Source: Casuarius casuarius (taxonomy: Eukaryota > Chordata > Aves > Casuariiformes > Casuariidae). Taken from it: a stretch of DNA of 64,000 nt. A program made the position numbers and the translations under genes. Of this stretch, positions 1 through 12,100 are shown piece by piece (the first letter of the stretch is position 1; each line of letters starts with the position of its first letter). The notes under the pieces are model-generated. The model was not told the DNA's origin. It ran no database searches and saw only the letters and a program-made list of their open reading frames with translations. The stretch covers positions 3,299,052 to 3,363,051 of the forward strand of contig PTFA01000024.1 of the NCBI GenBank assembly GCA_003342895.1, read 5' to 3'.

Positions 1-2920
1 CAGCTGATACTCTTCAGTGGACATGTTTATTGAAACTTCCAGACAGAATGTCCCAATCACCTGGTAAGCATTTTAATTTGAAATCTGCCTTTTCTCTATG
101 CAGTACGAAGCTTGCTTTTTGCCTCACCCCTTCCTGTGTATTTTTTTGCCACTAATGCCAAGCTTGAACTCTGCTTTACCTGGAGTTTCACTTTTTTTCT
201 GGGCTGTCAAGCCCAGACATCTAGATTGCACTTTCACACCAAGCGATTTTATAAATTAGGATGTAAATTAGGAGGGGAAATGGTTTCCACGTTTCAACAG
301 ACGTTTACCACAGACCTTAAGGGTACAACACTGGGGATTTCAAAGACAAGATCAAAAAGTCTATAGCTGACTAGAAAGGGAGGCATTAGCCCCACTTTCT
401 GTGCCTTTTTCTGCTTTTTCCCTGGCCCTATTTCTCCAACTGGTTTATTGAAGTAGCAACCACATGGCCCAAGAGAGGAGTCTGCTATTCTGAGCTCTCC
501 CTGTGACAGCCAGTTTACGACTCACAGGAACTAAGAGTCCAGCTCTTTCTTTGTAGAAATTATATTAAGTTACATTGAGAGGACCTTACCCTGATCTCAC
601 CCCTTGCAAACCAGGATTAATCTTCAGTAAAGCAACAGAGTACACAGCTGTAAGACAGGCGTAGGCAAGACCAATGTAAGACACGCAGTCTCTGGTGTGC
701 TGCTGTGTACGTTTCCTTGCTGCACCAACCCAGCTGTGACTTTAACCACAGCATGCACAGAAAAGCTTCCCAAATGCACAGAAAAGCTTCCCAAATGTGA
801 AATACAGAGAAGACATTCAATTTCTCTAATTTCTACAGGGAATTTCTTTCCTCCCTCCAGGGGTGGAAATGACCACGCGACCTTCTGAAATGGTTAGACC
901 AGCTGCTTAATGTGCAAAATATTGCTGGGTTTGGTAGATTTGCTCTTGCTATTTCTTTCCTCACTGAGCTCACTGCGATTTTAATTCCACCCCAGTTCTC
1001 ACAAAGATAAGATGTGAATAAACTCAACAGGGAGATGCTGGATACAAGAGCAGTATTCAGGCAAAATTTCCCTCTCCTCAGAGTCTGAATGCCAAAAAGC
1101 TTAAAGAAATCACAAACTAAACCAGCAACAACAAAAGCATGTGGCTGATAAACATCTTCCGTTTTTCCATTTCAGACAGCCTAACACTATTTCATCACCG
1201 AAACACTTCTGCATCTGACAATAATTCACATTAAAGATCCTATTTTCCTTTCTATCCATGCTTAAAATTCCTATTGGTAACAGTGGGTTTCATGTCTTGT
1301 CCTTCTCCCCTGGGTAAAATGGCTTTTCCAGCAGCCAGAAACTGCTTTCTACCATAATACAGGAGAAAAAATTTTCACATCCCTAACATCTGTTGAAAAC
1401 ACCTCTTTTACATAGTTCTATTACAAACAGAACTGAAAAAAAATCGCACTAGAGAGTCTGGGTTTGATTTCCACCTAGCAGTGCCTTAATGAACACTTTT
1501 TTTTGCCTTTGAGCTTGTCAAATGTACACTGAAGTGCACAGATAAGTGTATTCGGACATCCTGTTACAGCTCTGCACAAGACACAAAACACAGACAACCT
1601 CTGCTGTGAAGAGCCTCAGTTTAAAACTTCAGTGCTAAGTTGAGACAAAAATGCAGCAGAGATTGATGGTCTTAATTTAGAAGCCTGTTCTCAAAAATTG
1701 GACTTCCCAAGAGAAAAGCTGATAGTCAGAGAAATATTCAGGGTAGTGTGGTTATTGTGCTGGAGGAAGAAGGTTGCTTGGTTGTATAAGTTGTCAATGT
1801 CCTCTGCTCATCTGGACATGATTCTGTTTTTCTGGATACACAGATCTTTCCATTTTCTTTCTTTAAATTTAAGCAGAATTTTTTTAAGCAGTTCTTAAAA
1901 TAGAACTGTGTCGTGAATGTCTTTTTCAGGCATTTGCTCATTCCTTTAAATGTGCAGAGTTTACGCAAAAGAAGCTCTTCTTTCAAAATGGCTCACAGGA
2001 AAGATACCTTTTCCTCAAAGGTATCAACCTCAGAGGCTTCTAGCTAACTATTCAGACCTGAGACATTTTCTTCCTGCTGCCTTTAATATAAGTAATAGGT
2101 AGTCCATTACCCTCAGTTGCCTGAGTAGTCCCAAAACTTGGCCTCAGTTTCACCTTTTGAGGAATACTTGATCAACACAGTCATTTCAGAGCTAACACCC
2201 AAGCTGCTCACATTTAGGAAAAAATCCCTAAATAAGGCATGCCACTTACTTAAAGCATCCAACCATTGAAACAGAAGCGTGAGTCCAGGCTGGTTCCCCT
2301 TTCATTCATTAAGTCTTCCTAAGGACATGGATGGGTGACCTGTGAGGACAAGAATACATGACAATGTCATTTATATTTCTCGTTTTAGCTACTTAAGAGG
2401 TCATGAAACACATTGCCTTTAGCAAGAGTTTACTCTGAAGTGAATTACTTCTGCCTGCAAGTACTTTTCTTTCAGTGCAGATTATTTTACAAATGTATAT
2501 TTAGGTCTGTTCCTGGTTTAGAATCTCCATTTTCTAGGCATCTTAGGTTGCATATTTTATCTTTTGAGTTATAACTCAAACTTGTTTTTTTTTTTTAAGA
2601 AAAGCGTTTTCACTTTCTCTCAGTTATTTATAATTAAAGGGGCAAAAAGCTGATGTTAGGTAGGAAGCAGCCCTCATAATCAGGCTACATGCAGCTTTAA
2701 TGACAAAAAAGGATCAAGGACGCGATCTGTAGCCCTGAGGCACTGTGTGTCCATGAATTGAGGGTTATTTTAGCAGTATATAAGCCACTGAATCTGTTCT
2801 TTCTGCAGCATTTTGGGAAGCTCTATGAATGGACCTTGGGGGGGAAAAAGTCAGAAATCCTCAAGTTCAGCATTCTGTTGCTTCAAAAAATGTTATATAC
2901 AACAGAAGAAAATATGTCCT
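1..2920. other. non-coding, nothing recognised beyond the 21-bp tandem
   Basis: Unique-looking AT-rich sequence. Short open frames here show no known protein motif and overlap each other on both strands, as chance frames do. A weak 'gcctcagtttcacc' word at 2142-2155 hints at an MIR scrap but is too short to call. Confidence 0.6.
754..797. repeat. perfect 21-bp tandem duplication
   Basis: The unit TGCACAGAAAAGCTTCCCAA plus one more A occurs at 754-774 and again without mismatch at 775-795. The third copy breaks after two bases. Absence of divergence points to a recent slippage or duplication event. Confidence 0.95.
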
Positions 2921-3345
2921 CATAGAATCATAGAATAATTTAGATTGGAAGAGACCTACAGGGGTCTAAGTCCAGCCCTCTGCTCAAAATGGGGCCAACT
3001 TCAATCAGTTTGTCCAGCTCCAAGGATGAAAATGCCATAACCTCTCTGTGCAACCTGTTCCCATGTTTGACCACTCTCCCTTTAAAGATTTTTTTTTTAA
3101 TATCCAAAAGCAATTTCCCTTGCTGAAACTTGTGACTTTGTCTCTTGAACTTACCTCCAGAAAGAGTCTAACTCCATCTTCTCTCTACTCCCTTTAGGTA
3201 GTGGAAGACAAGAAGCAGACTCCTTGACCTTCTCTTCCCTAGGCTAAGAAAACTTAACTTTTTCAGGCTTTCCTCAGACATCACGTGCCCAGTCTCCCTA
3301 ATCATACTGCAGGCTGCTTCAGTTTGTCAATATCTTCCTGCAAAC
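2921..3345 (-). mobile_element. CR1 LINE, truncated 3' end
   Basis: The plus strand opens with CATAGAATCATAGAAT, the reverse complement of the CR1 3' octamer repeat (ATTCTATG). It continues with the diagnostic CR1 3' UTR and C-terminal region: a TTGGAAGAGACCT-like block, then a stretch resembling 'tctgtgcaacctgttccc', then the 'ttccctaggctaagaaaactt' region. The element is therefore on the minus strand, 5'-truncated as nearly all CR1 copies are. It is old: many substitutions and small indels, with no usable reverse-transcriptase frame. CR1 dominates bird, crocodile and turtle genomes, so this copy is the main evidence for a sauropsid source. The inner boundary near 3345 is approximate, since similarity fades gradually. 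Confidence 0.9.
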
Positions 3346-5893
3346 CCTTACCTATGTGCTTCACTAAAGGTGAGCACAGGCTTAAAAGTTCATAGCATGG
3401 GGGCCTAAGACATTTAATGAAAAATTCCAGACACATCTAAAGCTAAAATAATTGTGTTTATAGAGGTGCCTTTTTAAAAAGCAGCGCTGCGATCCATATA
3501 TATTGTCTCTCTGTGATGATATCTACAACAAATGGACATGGTGGGAAGAAAGGCGGGGTTCAAAGTTTCAGCCTACTATTTGGAAGTCAAGCTCGGCCCT
3601 GCACATCATCAGCAACCATGGACCTTAAAATTACTGATGGTATTTCAGCCTTGAATAAAATACCAACTCATTCTTTCCTAGTAGTATTGTCTCTAAAACC
3701 TCACTGATGCCCCTCAGGTAAAGAGATGTGACTAAGATGACACACACAGAGTGGGAACTGAAAAAATAATGAAGAAAGTGCCATTTTCATTTTTACTTTT
3801 CTAATGGTAATTTCATTACTTTACAGCTCATGCATAGTGTCAGTCATTATGTCTCATAAAAATGAAAATGCACAAGTATTTCACAGAATTTTTAAAGGGA
3901 GATTTACATGTTTTTCAGTTTTCTAGATGATCTTGTATTGCGTGAAGAAATATTGATCAGCTGTCTACAGCATGTCTTGATCCCAAACGGTAGGGCATAC
4001 TAGGTTAAATCTAAGCTGTGTGCCTGGAAGGAGCCAGATTGGAGGAACGCAATGGTATGAAGCCTGTCTTTATCCCACTCCCATCTGTCTTGGATCTGAG
4101 GCCAATGTGTTTAGCCCTGAGGTCTTGATCTGTCTGAACAAACAACAGGCCCCTTAAAACAAACACTGAAGACTGAACAACCACCAGTTAATGTTTGCAT
4201 TGCAGAGCATGTCAAAGTTACATGTACAAATATACAGTACAAATATAGTAATACATATGGCACCTGTCTCAGAGGGTCTGTGAGATAAGGAGGTTGCCCA
4301 TAAACAGAATTGTCCTGGATCTGTCCTGTCTAGAAATCTGTATCTTGCTATCACTATCTGAGCCCTTTAAAATGTGATGTTGCTCTGGGTGGATGGTTTT
4401 TCACCCACTTTTTTACTTAGCATTCATGCTGCCCACCAGCAGGAGCTCCATTGGTACCTGCAGGATCTGTTGACTTTTCATACCAATAGAAAGTAATGGA
4501 AAGTAATACCAGCACAAATCAGTTCAGAATCTAGCCTATACGAAAATACACCTTCTACACCCACAGAACTTTATTTGTATTATTGCAAATACAAAACATT
4601 GCCTCTGTGCACCAGAAAATACAACACTTCAGTCAAAATAGATGTGGCCCTTCCCCAACTTTTACAGCACCTGCTTAAGTGACTCTGAAAGGAAATGTGG
4701 GTCACTTTATAAGAAAAAGAGCTGGAAAAGACTGGCCTTACATGGAAATTACTTCTGCCTGCATATGCATAGGAAAAGGATGACAGAATTCGAAGTCACG
4801 TTAAGGAGCAGTTTATTCACAAGGCAACTAGAAAGCCTGTAAACTCATGGCAGAGATGATACTGCGAGTACCCTGCATATTTATTTTAAGATAAATCATA
4901 AAAGAAGAGATCAGCATCACCAAAATATATGTTGCAAATGCAATCAAGGCATAGGATAAATTGCGGCGTTCAGCCTGTATCGGAGAGACTTGCCTCAAGA
5001 CTCAGTAATTGCTACAGTCTGCTATGTAAGAAGGAGAACAGTGAAACAGGTAGGCCAGACGGGAGAAACAAGCTCCATTCCCTACAAAGAAATTACACTC
5101 TTGCATAAAACCAGGGCTCTCTTTCTGGAAGATCTGGGTATATTCATACAGAAAGAAAGAACCAAGCATAATTACTTGCAACCCTACCATGCATATAATT
5201 ACAGTTGTGATAATATGTGAAATGAGCCAAAACATTTGCTGGGCTGTTTTCTTCAGAAGTACCCAAAAACCACCATAATAATAACCCTGCCAGGCTAGAA
5301 AAGGACAACTTTTGCTGTGACACATGGACATAGCTTTGAAAAAATTATGGCCGCCCTGCCAAATATGAAGAGACTTAGTTTTCTTTTTTTTTTTTTTTTG
5401 CTCTCTGAGCTGGTTTAACACACTGCCTTAGAAGTATTACTTGTGCAATACATTTTGCATCCTTGCCCTCTTGTCTTAGCTCTTTCTTCAGTCTTCTAGT
5501 TCAGTAGTTTTCAAGAGCCTTCCAATATGTGGACTCCAGAAAGATTCCCAGCGGGGAGGTGGACCAATTTCCCATACACATATTGTTGTAGAGCAGATGC
5601 AGATTTGCTTTCTTTTGTCACTTCTCACTGACCCCTTAAGAGCACACACAGGTCCCCCATGGTTTTGCAGTCCACAGCCCGAAAACTACTGCTCTATACA
5701 CTTTCACGTTTGATTATGTGTTTCTCTATCGTTGTATTTTTAAACAGCCGCTTTTCAGAAGTAGGTCAGCACGTGCAAGCGGCTCATGGTCTGGAGAAAA
5801 GAGGACACACTGGGTCATGCCTTACCACAGCTGTGGGGCACCCGATCTATGAATTGAGTGTCTATTCAATTGCTACTCTGGTTTCTCAGATCA
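3346..5893. other. non-coding, no gene recognised
   Basis: No recognised exon or repeat apart from a T-run near 5383-5400. The minus strand between 4828 and 5421 has one frame with hydrophobic, membrane-like stretches broken by a stop; it is discussed as a finding and not called a gene. Confidence 0.5.
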
Positions 5894-5919
5894 CAAACAC
5901 ACACACACACACACACACA
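5894..5919. repeat. (CA)n microsatellite
   Basis: Nearly pure CA dinucleotide run, about a dozen units, preceded by a CAAA interruption. Likely length-polymorphic. Confidence 0.95.
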
Positions 5920-6425
5920 GAGTGCACCATCTTTTTAAATCGTAGGCAAATATCTGTTTCCTATTTATAGATTTACAAGCTGAGTAATTCATCAATATCA
6001 AGTGGATTTTTCCAGAACAAGGAAGAAAATCTGTGTAGAGACAGCAGGATTCAAGCCCATCTTCTTTAATGAGGACTCCCAGGCTCATCTGCAATGACCT
6101 TCATGGCAGGCTTCCCATAGGTTTCAGTAGGGTCAGGGCTTCGCTTTGAACACCACATGCTGGAACATGTCGTTTTGCTGAAGGAGTTTTTAGAACTTGA
6201 GGGAAATGGAACTTGCATACTTAATGCAGAGGGTTTTAAAAACCCCGAGCGGTTCATTTTCCTATGTTAACTTCCCCAGCCTAGTACACCACATTGTAAC
6301 CTCAGGCACAGGCGTTCAGCTGTCTGTGACCAAGACGCAGATTTGCAAAGTGTGGAAGGGCTCCAACACGACATCATCTTATTATGCATATTGCAACATT
6401 AGAAAGCTCTTGGTTTATATATATA

Positions 6426-6480
6426 TTTTTTCCCCTGGCAGATGGGGAAATGCAGTTCAAGGTTGCCCAATGTTAAGACA
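6426..6480 (-). repeat. short MIR or L2-like remnant
   Basis: CCCCTGGCAGATGGGGAAAT then TTCAAGGTTGCCCAATGTTA on the plus strand resembles the reverse MIR core 'acagatggggaaactgaggc' and 'ttgcccaaggtca'. Very short, so tentative. Confidence 0.35.
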
Positions 6481-9007
6481 AACATGACCGAATAGCAATC
6501 CCATCCCTACTGTTTTTCAGCGTGTGGTTACTTTCTGTACCCACAAGAGACTTGCTGTCCTTGTCCTTCCGAGACTAATACTAGCCACGTTGTTGTGCTG
6601 AATGCTTAAGGGATAAGTGGGTTGATTACTGTAAGCATCTTGCCTAATCTACTAAGTCATGCAGTTCCACCTGGTGGTAAAAATACCTTATGAAGATTTT
6701 GTCTTTGTAGGTTTGTTAAAAGGGAGCCAGATGGTGCAAGTTGTCCCTGCTTTGCACTTCTGAAAAGCAATCAACAAATGTAGAGAGACAAACTCATAAT
6801 TTTGAAGACCTTGTGGCAAAATAGGTTTGTTATAGCCTAGATAGCTTTCAACAGTGGGAAAAAATGTGTGCAAACTTTCATTCGAACTCTAAAACAAGTT
6901 AACCGTTGTTGTCATCTTTAAAACATGACCCTGTCCCCTCTACCAGCATACAAAAGCATATGCATGTGCACCTATCAGCAAGCTAACACTATTCTGAGGC
7001 ATTGACTCTTATCCAAAAGTGATAATTTCCTCACATTTGGGAAAAACCCTAGTACTGGAATTTTTTTCATTCTTTTCCACTAGACTCTTTAATGACATGA
7101 ATTCTGTTATCCTGTTTCCTATGGAGCTTGCTTGTGACTTTAGTACCAGAAATTACTTGCTCATGCAGAGCAAGTAACAATGTGATAAGCAACACAGTAT
7201 TATTCTTAGTGTGCTGTTCCAGATGATGTTAATCAAATAAAAAGGAAATGTGGCTTTTAGAGCAAAAGGTAGTTCATTTTGAAAATTGCTTTTTTGTCAA
7301 AAACTGCGCATTTCATTAGCAGCAATCAGAGCATCAACAAATGGTAATCACAGTGCTATCATTTTCTTCCTTTTAGTTCTAAAGTTACAGAATTCAAGGC
7401 AAGAAAAGAGCACTTGTACTGAAAAAACACATCTCTCTTAGATAAACATTACTCTTACCATCCAGAATTGCAAAGATGAAAAATCCCAGTGATTTTCATT
7501 ACAATCCCTATTATGATTGTAGTTATCCTTGACTCAAAATATTGGGCTTTACTTCTAGTCTGAGCTCGTCTAGCTTCAACTCCCAGTTTTAAGCTGGTTT
7601 TCGCACTACTTTTGCCTACTAAAGGCTCTGCCAAAGACAGCTCTGTTCCTGAAACCTGGGAGCTCCGTTCAGCCCCACTGTTACCACATTACCATGCTTG
7701 CATCTCACCACGCTGAGATCTTCCACTTTGTGGGGACAGAATAAACCCAAAAAATGATCAGCCCCTTAACTCACTTCCTGGGTACAAGCTTTGTATATAT
7801 TATGCTCTCTTTGCATTCCTGCTCTCAAAGCCTGTTCTGTTTCCTTGGATTTCCTAGGGTATAAATACACCCTTTCTAGAGTGCCAGTGTAGGCGTACAA
7901 GACTGAGCTTGAAGAGAGACAACACATGGTCTGTAGAGGTTTATAAACATAGCCACTCCTTACTTTTTAACAGCAGTGATGCATAAACCCAATGAAAATA
8001 ACAGGACTTGTATTTCGTGAATCAATGTCCTCACCACTCTTAAATTCTGTGTTTTCACTGTGGGCTTCTGAAGCCTCCAGATATTTCTCTTGTAACTTCA
8101 AGCTTTTCCTCTGAATCACTAGAGAAGCTAAAATGGGTGCTTCCTCTGCAGTAAACTTCATTTTTCTTTGGTTGATCTCACAGTTTAATCCACCAGCTTC
8201 AGACTACAAAAGCATTCCTCTCTGTTTTTGCACCTATCCAAATATTTGTTGCTTGTAAATGCCTTCTCCGGCTTTTTAGACACACTGTTTTTGAAAGTCT
8301 GTACCATGAGTTGGCCTTTTTCTGTTCAGCCCCGTGTTGAAATGCCATCATTTTCACATCCTAAGTCCCTTTGAGAAATTGCAGACAAAGACTTTCTCTT
8401 CGGTTTCTACTTCCCATCCTTTACAGGTGTTTCCAGCAGATTGGGAGCCATGTGAGTAATCTCTGCATTGCTCCGAAGACTTCACTCTAGTGGCAAATTA
8501 TCGATTCCACAAACACCAAGTATTTATAATTCTGGTATTTCATAGACTCAGCCAGAACACACATAAAACCAGACTCCTCAAACTGCCACTTCCCTGGGTA
8601 AATCAAGTCACTTCTTAACCTTCTCTTTGATAAGCAGGATAGTGATTGTGATCCTGGACACCAACATTAGAAATCATTGTGGCTTTTTTCCCAACCTTAA
8701 ATCATACTCAAGGCTCTGCTCTGACCATCAATATCTGTCGATCAGTGATATCAGAAATGCAGTATTTCATTTCTGATCATACCAGTGGTCATATCATAAA
8801 ATAACTTTGTTATTATTTCAGAGAGCCCCTGGATAAAATAGAGAGTGTTGGGACAGGGAAGAGAACCTGAGAACAAACTGCAGCTCCCGAAACGGCGCTC
8901 TGAGCATGATGCTACTAAGATACATTCCCAATTACACCCTCTCATCAAATGTTTCATCTGAAGCTACACAGTGACACAACATTAAGAGCACTTTTGTGAT
9001 GGTTTGG

Positions 9008-9102
9008 GCATTCTCCTAAGACAGAGGTTTGAATTCCCCAAAGAAGCAAGCTGAGACTCCATCTAAACACATCCTCTAACCACTGAGTTATCTCTAACCA
9101 CC
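9008..9102. repeat. old SINE-like remnant
   Basis: AGACAGAGGTTTGAATTCCC, then CTGAGACTCCATC and CATCCTCTAACCACTGAGTT resembles a dispersed vertebrate repeat with a tRNA-like 'ggtttgaa...' box and a 'gtgctctaaccactgggcta' block. A similar 'aaatgctctaagccactagg' block occurs at 32568-32587. Family not identified. Confidence 0.35.
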
Positions 9103-12100
9103 TTCTCCATTTTAAGCTATATTTTAAGAGGAGGACAAACCAATGTCCTCAGCTCACTGTTCAGCTTGCTGGAGTTGAAACAGATCTTACTCAGCAAAGT
9201 TAACAGATGCAATTTCATGATGAACCTCTAGTCAACCAATCACATAATCTGGGGCTATTTCTTGTAGAAGCCGCTGGGCATTTCTGAATGATGGGGCCAT
9301 CTTTTTGGAAGGTCTCACTCATCTTCAGTTGAAAGAAAATCAAGTACCCTGTGCACCTCAAAGAAGGAATCAAACTATGATTACCTGATATTGACAAGTC
9401 ATGAAAATTGCTCTTTCTTCATCTGTCATCCATTTCCCTCCCTCATGCAGTAGTCTGGTTTCCTCCAGCTGTGATTCCTTCTCAGTTTCCTCCATTAGAA
9501 ATCCTCAGAAAGGGTCCTCAGGATTAAATGTTTGGGGGGGTATCATTCCAGCTAAAGACTGTGCAGATTAAAATGTAATATAATAGAACAAATCTTTTAG
9601 AAATATGTGCTTACAGACATTTAACTACAAGCAGGTCACTTTTGGGGTCTTATTTCACTGGACACAAGCCAGCTACTTGAAAATCACATGGAACGTAACT
9701 TTCACAATGAGAATTTTTTCATGTTGCATCTAACTACCAGAGACACCAATCCTCTCCACTTGTGCTCTGCCTTTGGCCCCCTTCTGAGATTTAGGCCGCC
9801 AAATTGCTTCCACATGACATGACCTGGAATGCTGAAAATCGATCTAACTTACGATTCTAAAGTTCAGTCTCTTTTCAAGAGTCATATTTCAAAAGTTAGC
9901 AACTGATCCCTTTCCTTTTATAGCTTCTAGTCTGGATCATTTAAAGGTAATTTAAACATTATGACAGGATTGTAATATAAACTCTTTCTCTTCATTCATT
10001 TATTATTTTAACGTGAAAGAGTAAGAGAAGAAAAACCTTTTATAATTTATCAGGCACTAATATTAAGGCATTAATTCAAGTGAGTATCAGAAAGAATGAA
10101 GATTGCCGATCGCTGTTTCTTTGCACAAGTCATTCACTATGCAGCTTAAGTCTTCTGCTCATTTTCAAACCTTCCTCTTCCTGACACAGATTACTAGACA
10201 CACAAACCTCGTTTCTGGCAAACTACTGCTACGCTGAACAATGGATTTGGACACCTTTGGCCAATCTTTACACATACTGCAGGGTTAAAAAAAACAAACA
10301 AACTTTTCTGAGGTTTTTTCAGCCCCTCCTGATCTGCAATCTCTGGCTTGTCCAGGAAAAAGATTATGTACCAGCATTTAAGTGCTCTTGGTATCCATTC
10401 TTTCCCAATGGCCATGAAAGAGCTGTGGTGTTACAGTAATATCTACATATATAGTAACAACATTTCTTAGACCATTAATTTTATGTGATCATTTCACTAA
10501 ATAGGACCTAACTGTTGACTTTTAAAGATCTTTTCAGTAAGATGAAAAGCAACATAATAAGCAACGTATAAATATTTGGATACTCTGCTGTTTATTAAAC
10601 AGAACACAAACCACTTGCTTTTTTTCTGAAGGACCTTTCTTTGCATTATCCAGCTCTACTTTATGGCCCAAGGGTTCATATTATACAAACAATCATTTAT
10701 TTCAGAAGAAATGTGATCATTACTAAGCTATTCCCTTGGTTAAAGAAGAATCTCTGCTTTCTTTATCCCAGCTGGGTTGAGGTAATTGCCTTAGGCTGCA
10801 GGCAGGAGAATGGAAAGCAGATGAAGCATGTTGAAGATTAACCACACAAAGAAACTGCCTGAACAAAGAGAGGACTAGAATCGGAGGAGGGGAGAAAATC
10901 CCGCATGCTGGAAAGGAAAGAAACTGCACAAAGATGTTCACATCTCATTTATAAGATTTGCATCTACTGCTTAATACAAACCCAGGAAGAAAGTCATCAG
11001 CATTTTCTGTAGACTGATTAGTATGTACGCAAGCAAACTGGGCTCTGCGACACTTTCTATTAAGAAAGAAAATGCAACAATCGGCAAGTGATACTGGTCA
11101 TTAACCCAAATGCCGATACTAGGAAGATTGCTTAAAGGTGAAACTTTTCTTCATTTTTATCTGCTCACGCTCATATTGGAAACCAGGGGAGACTATTTAA
11201 TCCTGCTAGGGACTCAAATCTACTACAAAATTTTCAGAAATCTGTTCTGTCATGTTACCCCTACATGACGCAAACCCACTAAATGTCTCTTGTCTGCTGT
11301 AACATGCACCTTATGTGGGATTCATTTCACCTAACTGAAGAAGTTTAAAAGTTATGAAGGTTTAAACATTTGAGCTAGTCACGGTAGCTGCCTTTATAGT
11401 CAAGGGAGAAAAATAAGAGTGATTTACATGACTCGTCTTAGGCATATGCCTTAGAAAGAGATGAATTGCCCTCTGGAGACGCTCACTTCTTTCTACTGAC
11501 TGTAGAAGGAGACGATAGTGACTGCTTCAGGCTTATAGTCCAACTTTGAAAGGTCTAATTGAGGACAGACGAAGCCACCGCCCTGTCCTGGAAAAAAAGG
11601 CTGATAAATGCCTATCCATGATGCAGGCATACAGACAGGGAGTCCACTTTCTGCTGGGGGAAAGTCTCTCCTAGTCATTTCCAGGAGACTGGCAGTGTCT
11701 TGGCACCAATGTCATTCTGGCCTGCTATCCTGTTGTTAATAATGACAGGATTGTTTTTTATTTTTATTTTTCCCATTAAAAACCTCTGCTGCCTCAGCAC
11801 TGAAGCGTCGGTTGATGTTCACTGCAGGTTAGGCATTGCTTTACCTGATACCAAATCAAACTGAAAGGGTAATAGATGCAGAAACACCTCAGAACCATGT
11901 CTGGTTCATGGGAGACCCAGGGAGAAAAATTCTCTCAGTGGAGACAAGCCTCTGGAAGGCCTCCACTGTGCTTCCTCCTTCTCTAGTAAAGGATAATGCA
12001 TGCCAGAGACATGTACTCATGTTCTTTAACTAGGTAATTCTTACGGGGTGCAGTCCTGCACCCCAACCATTAATCTCAGGATGGATCTTTATTTTGAAAA

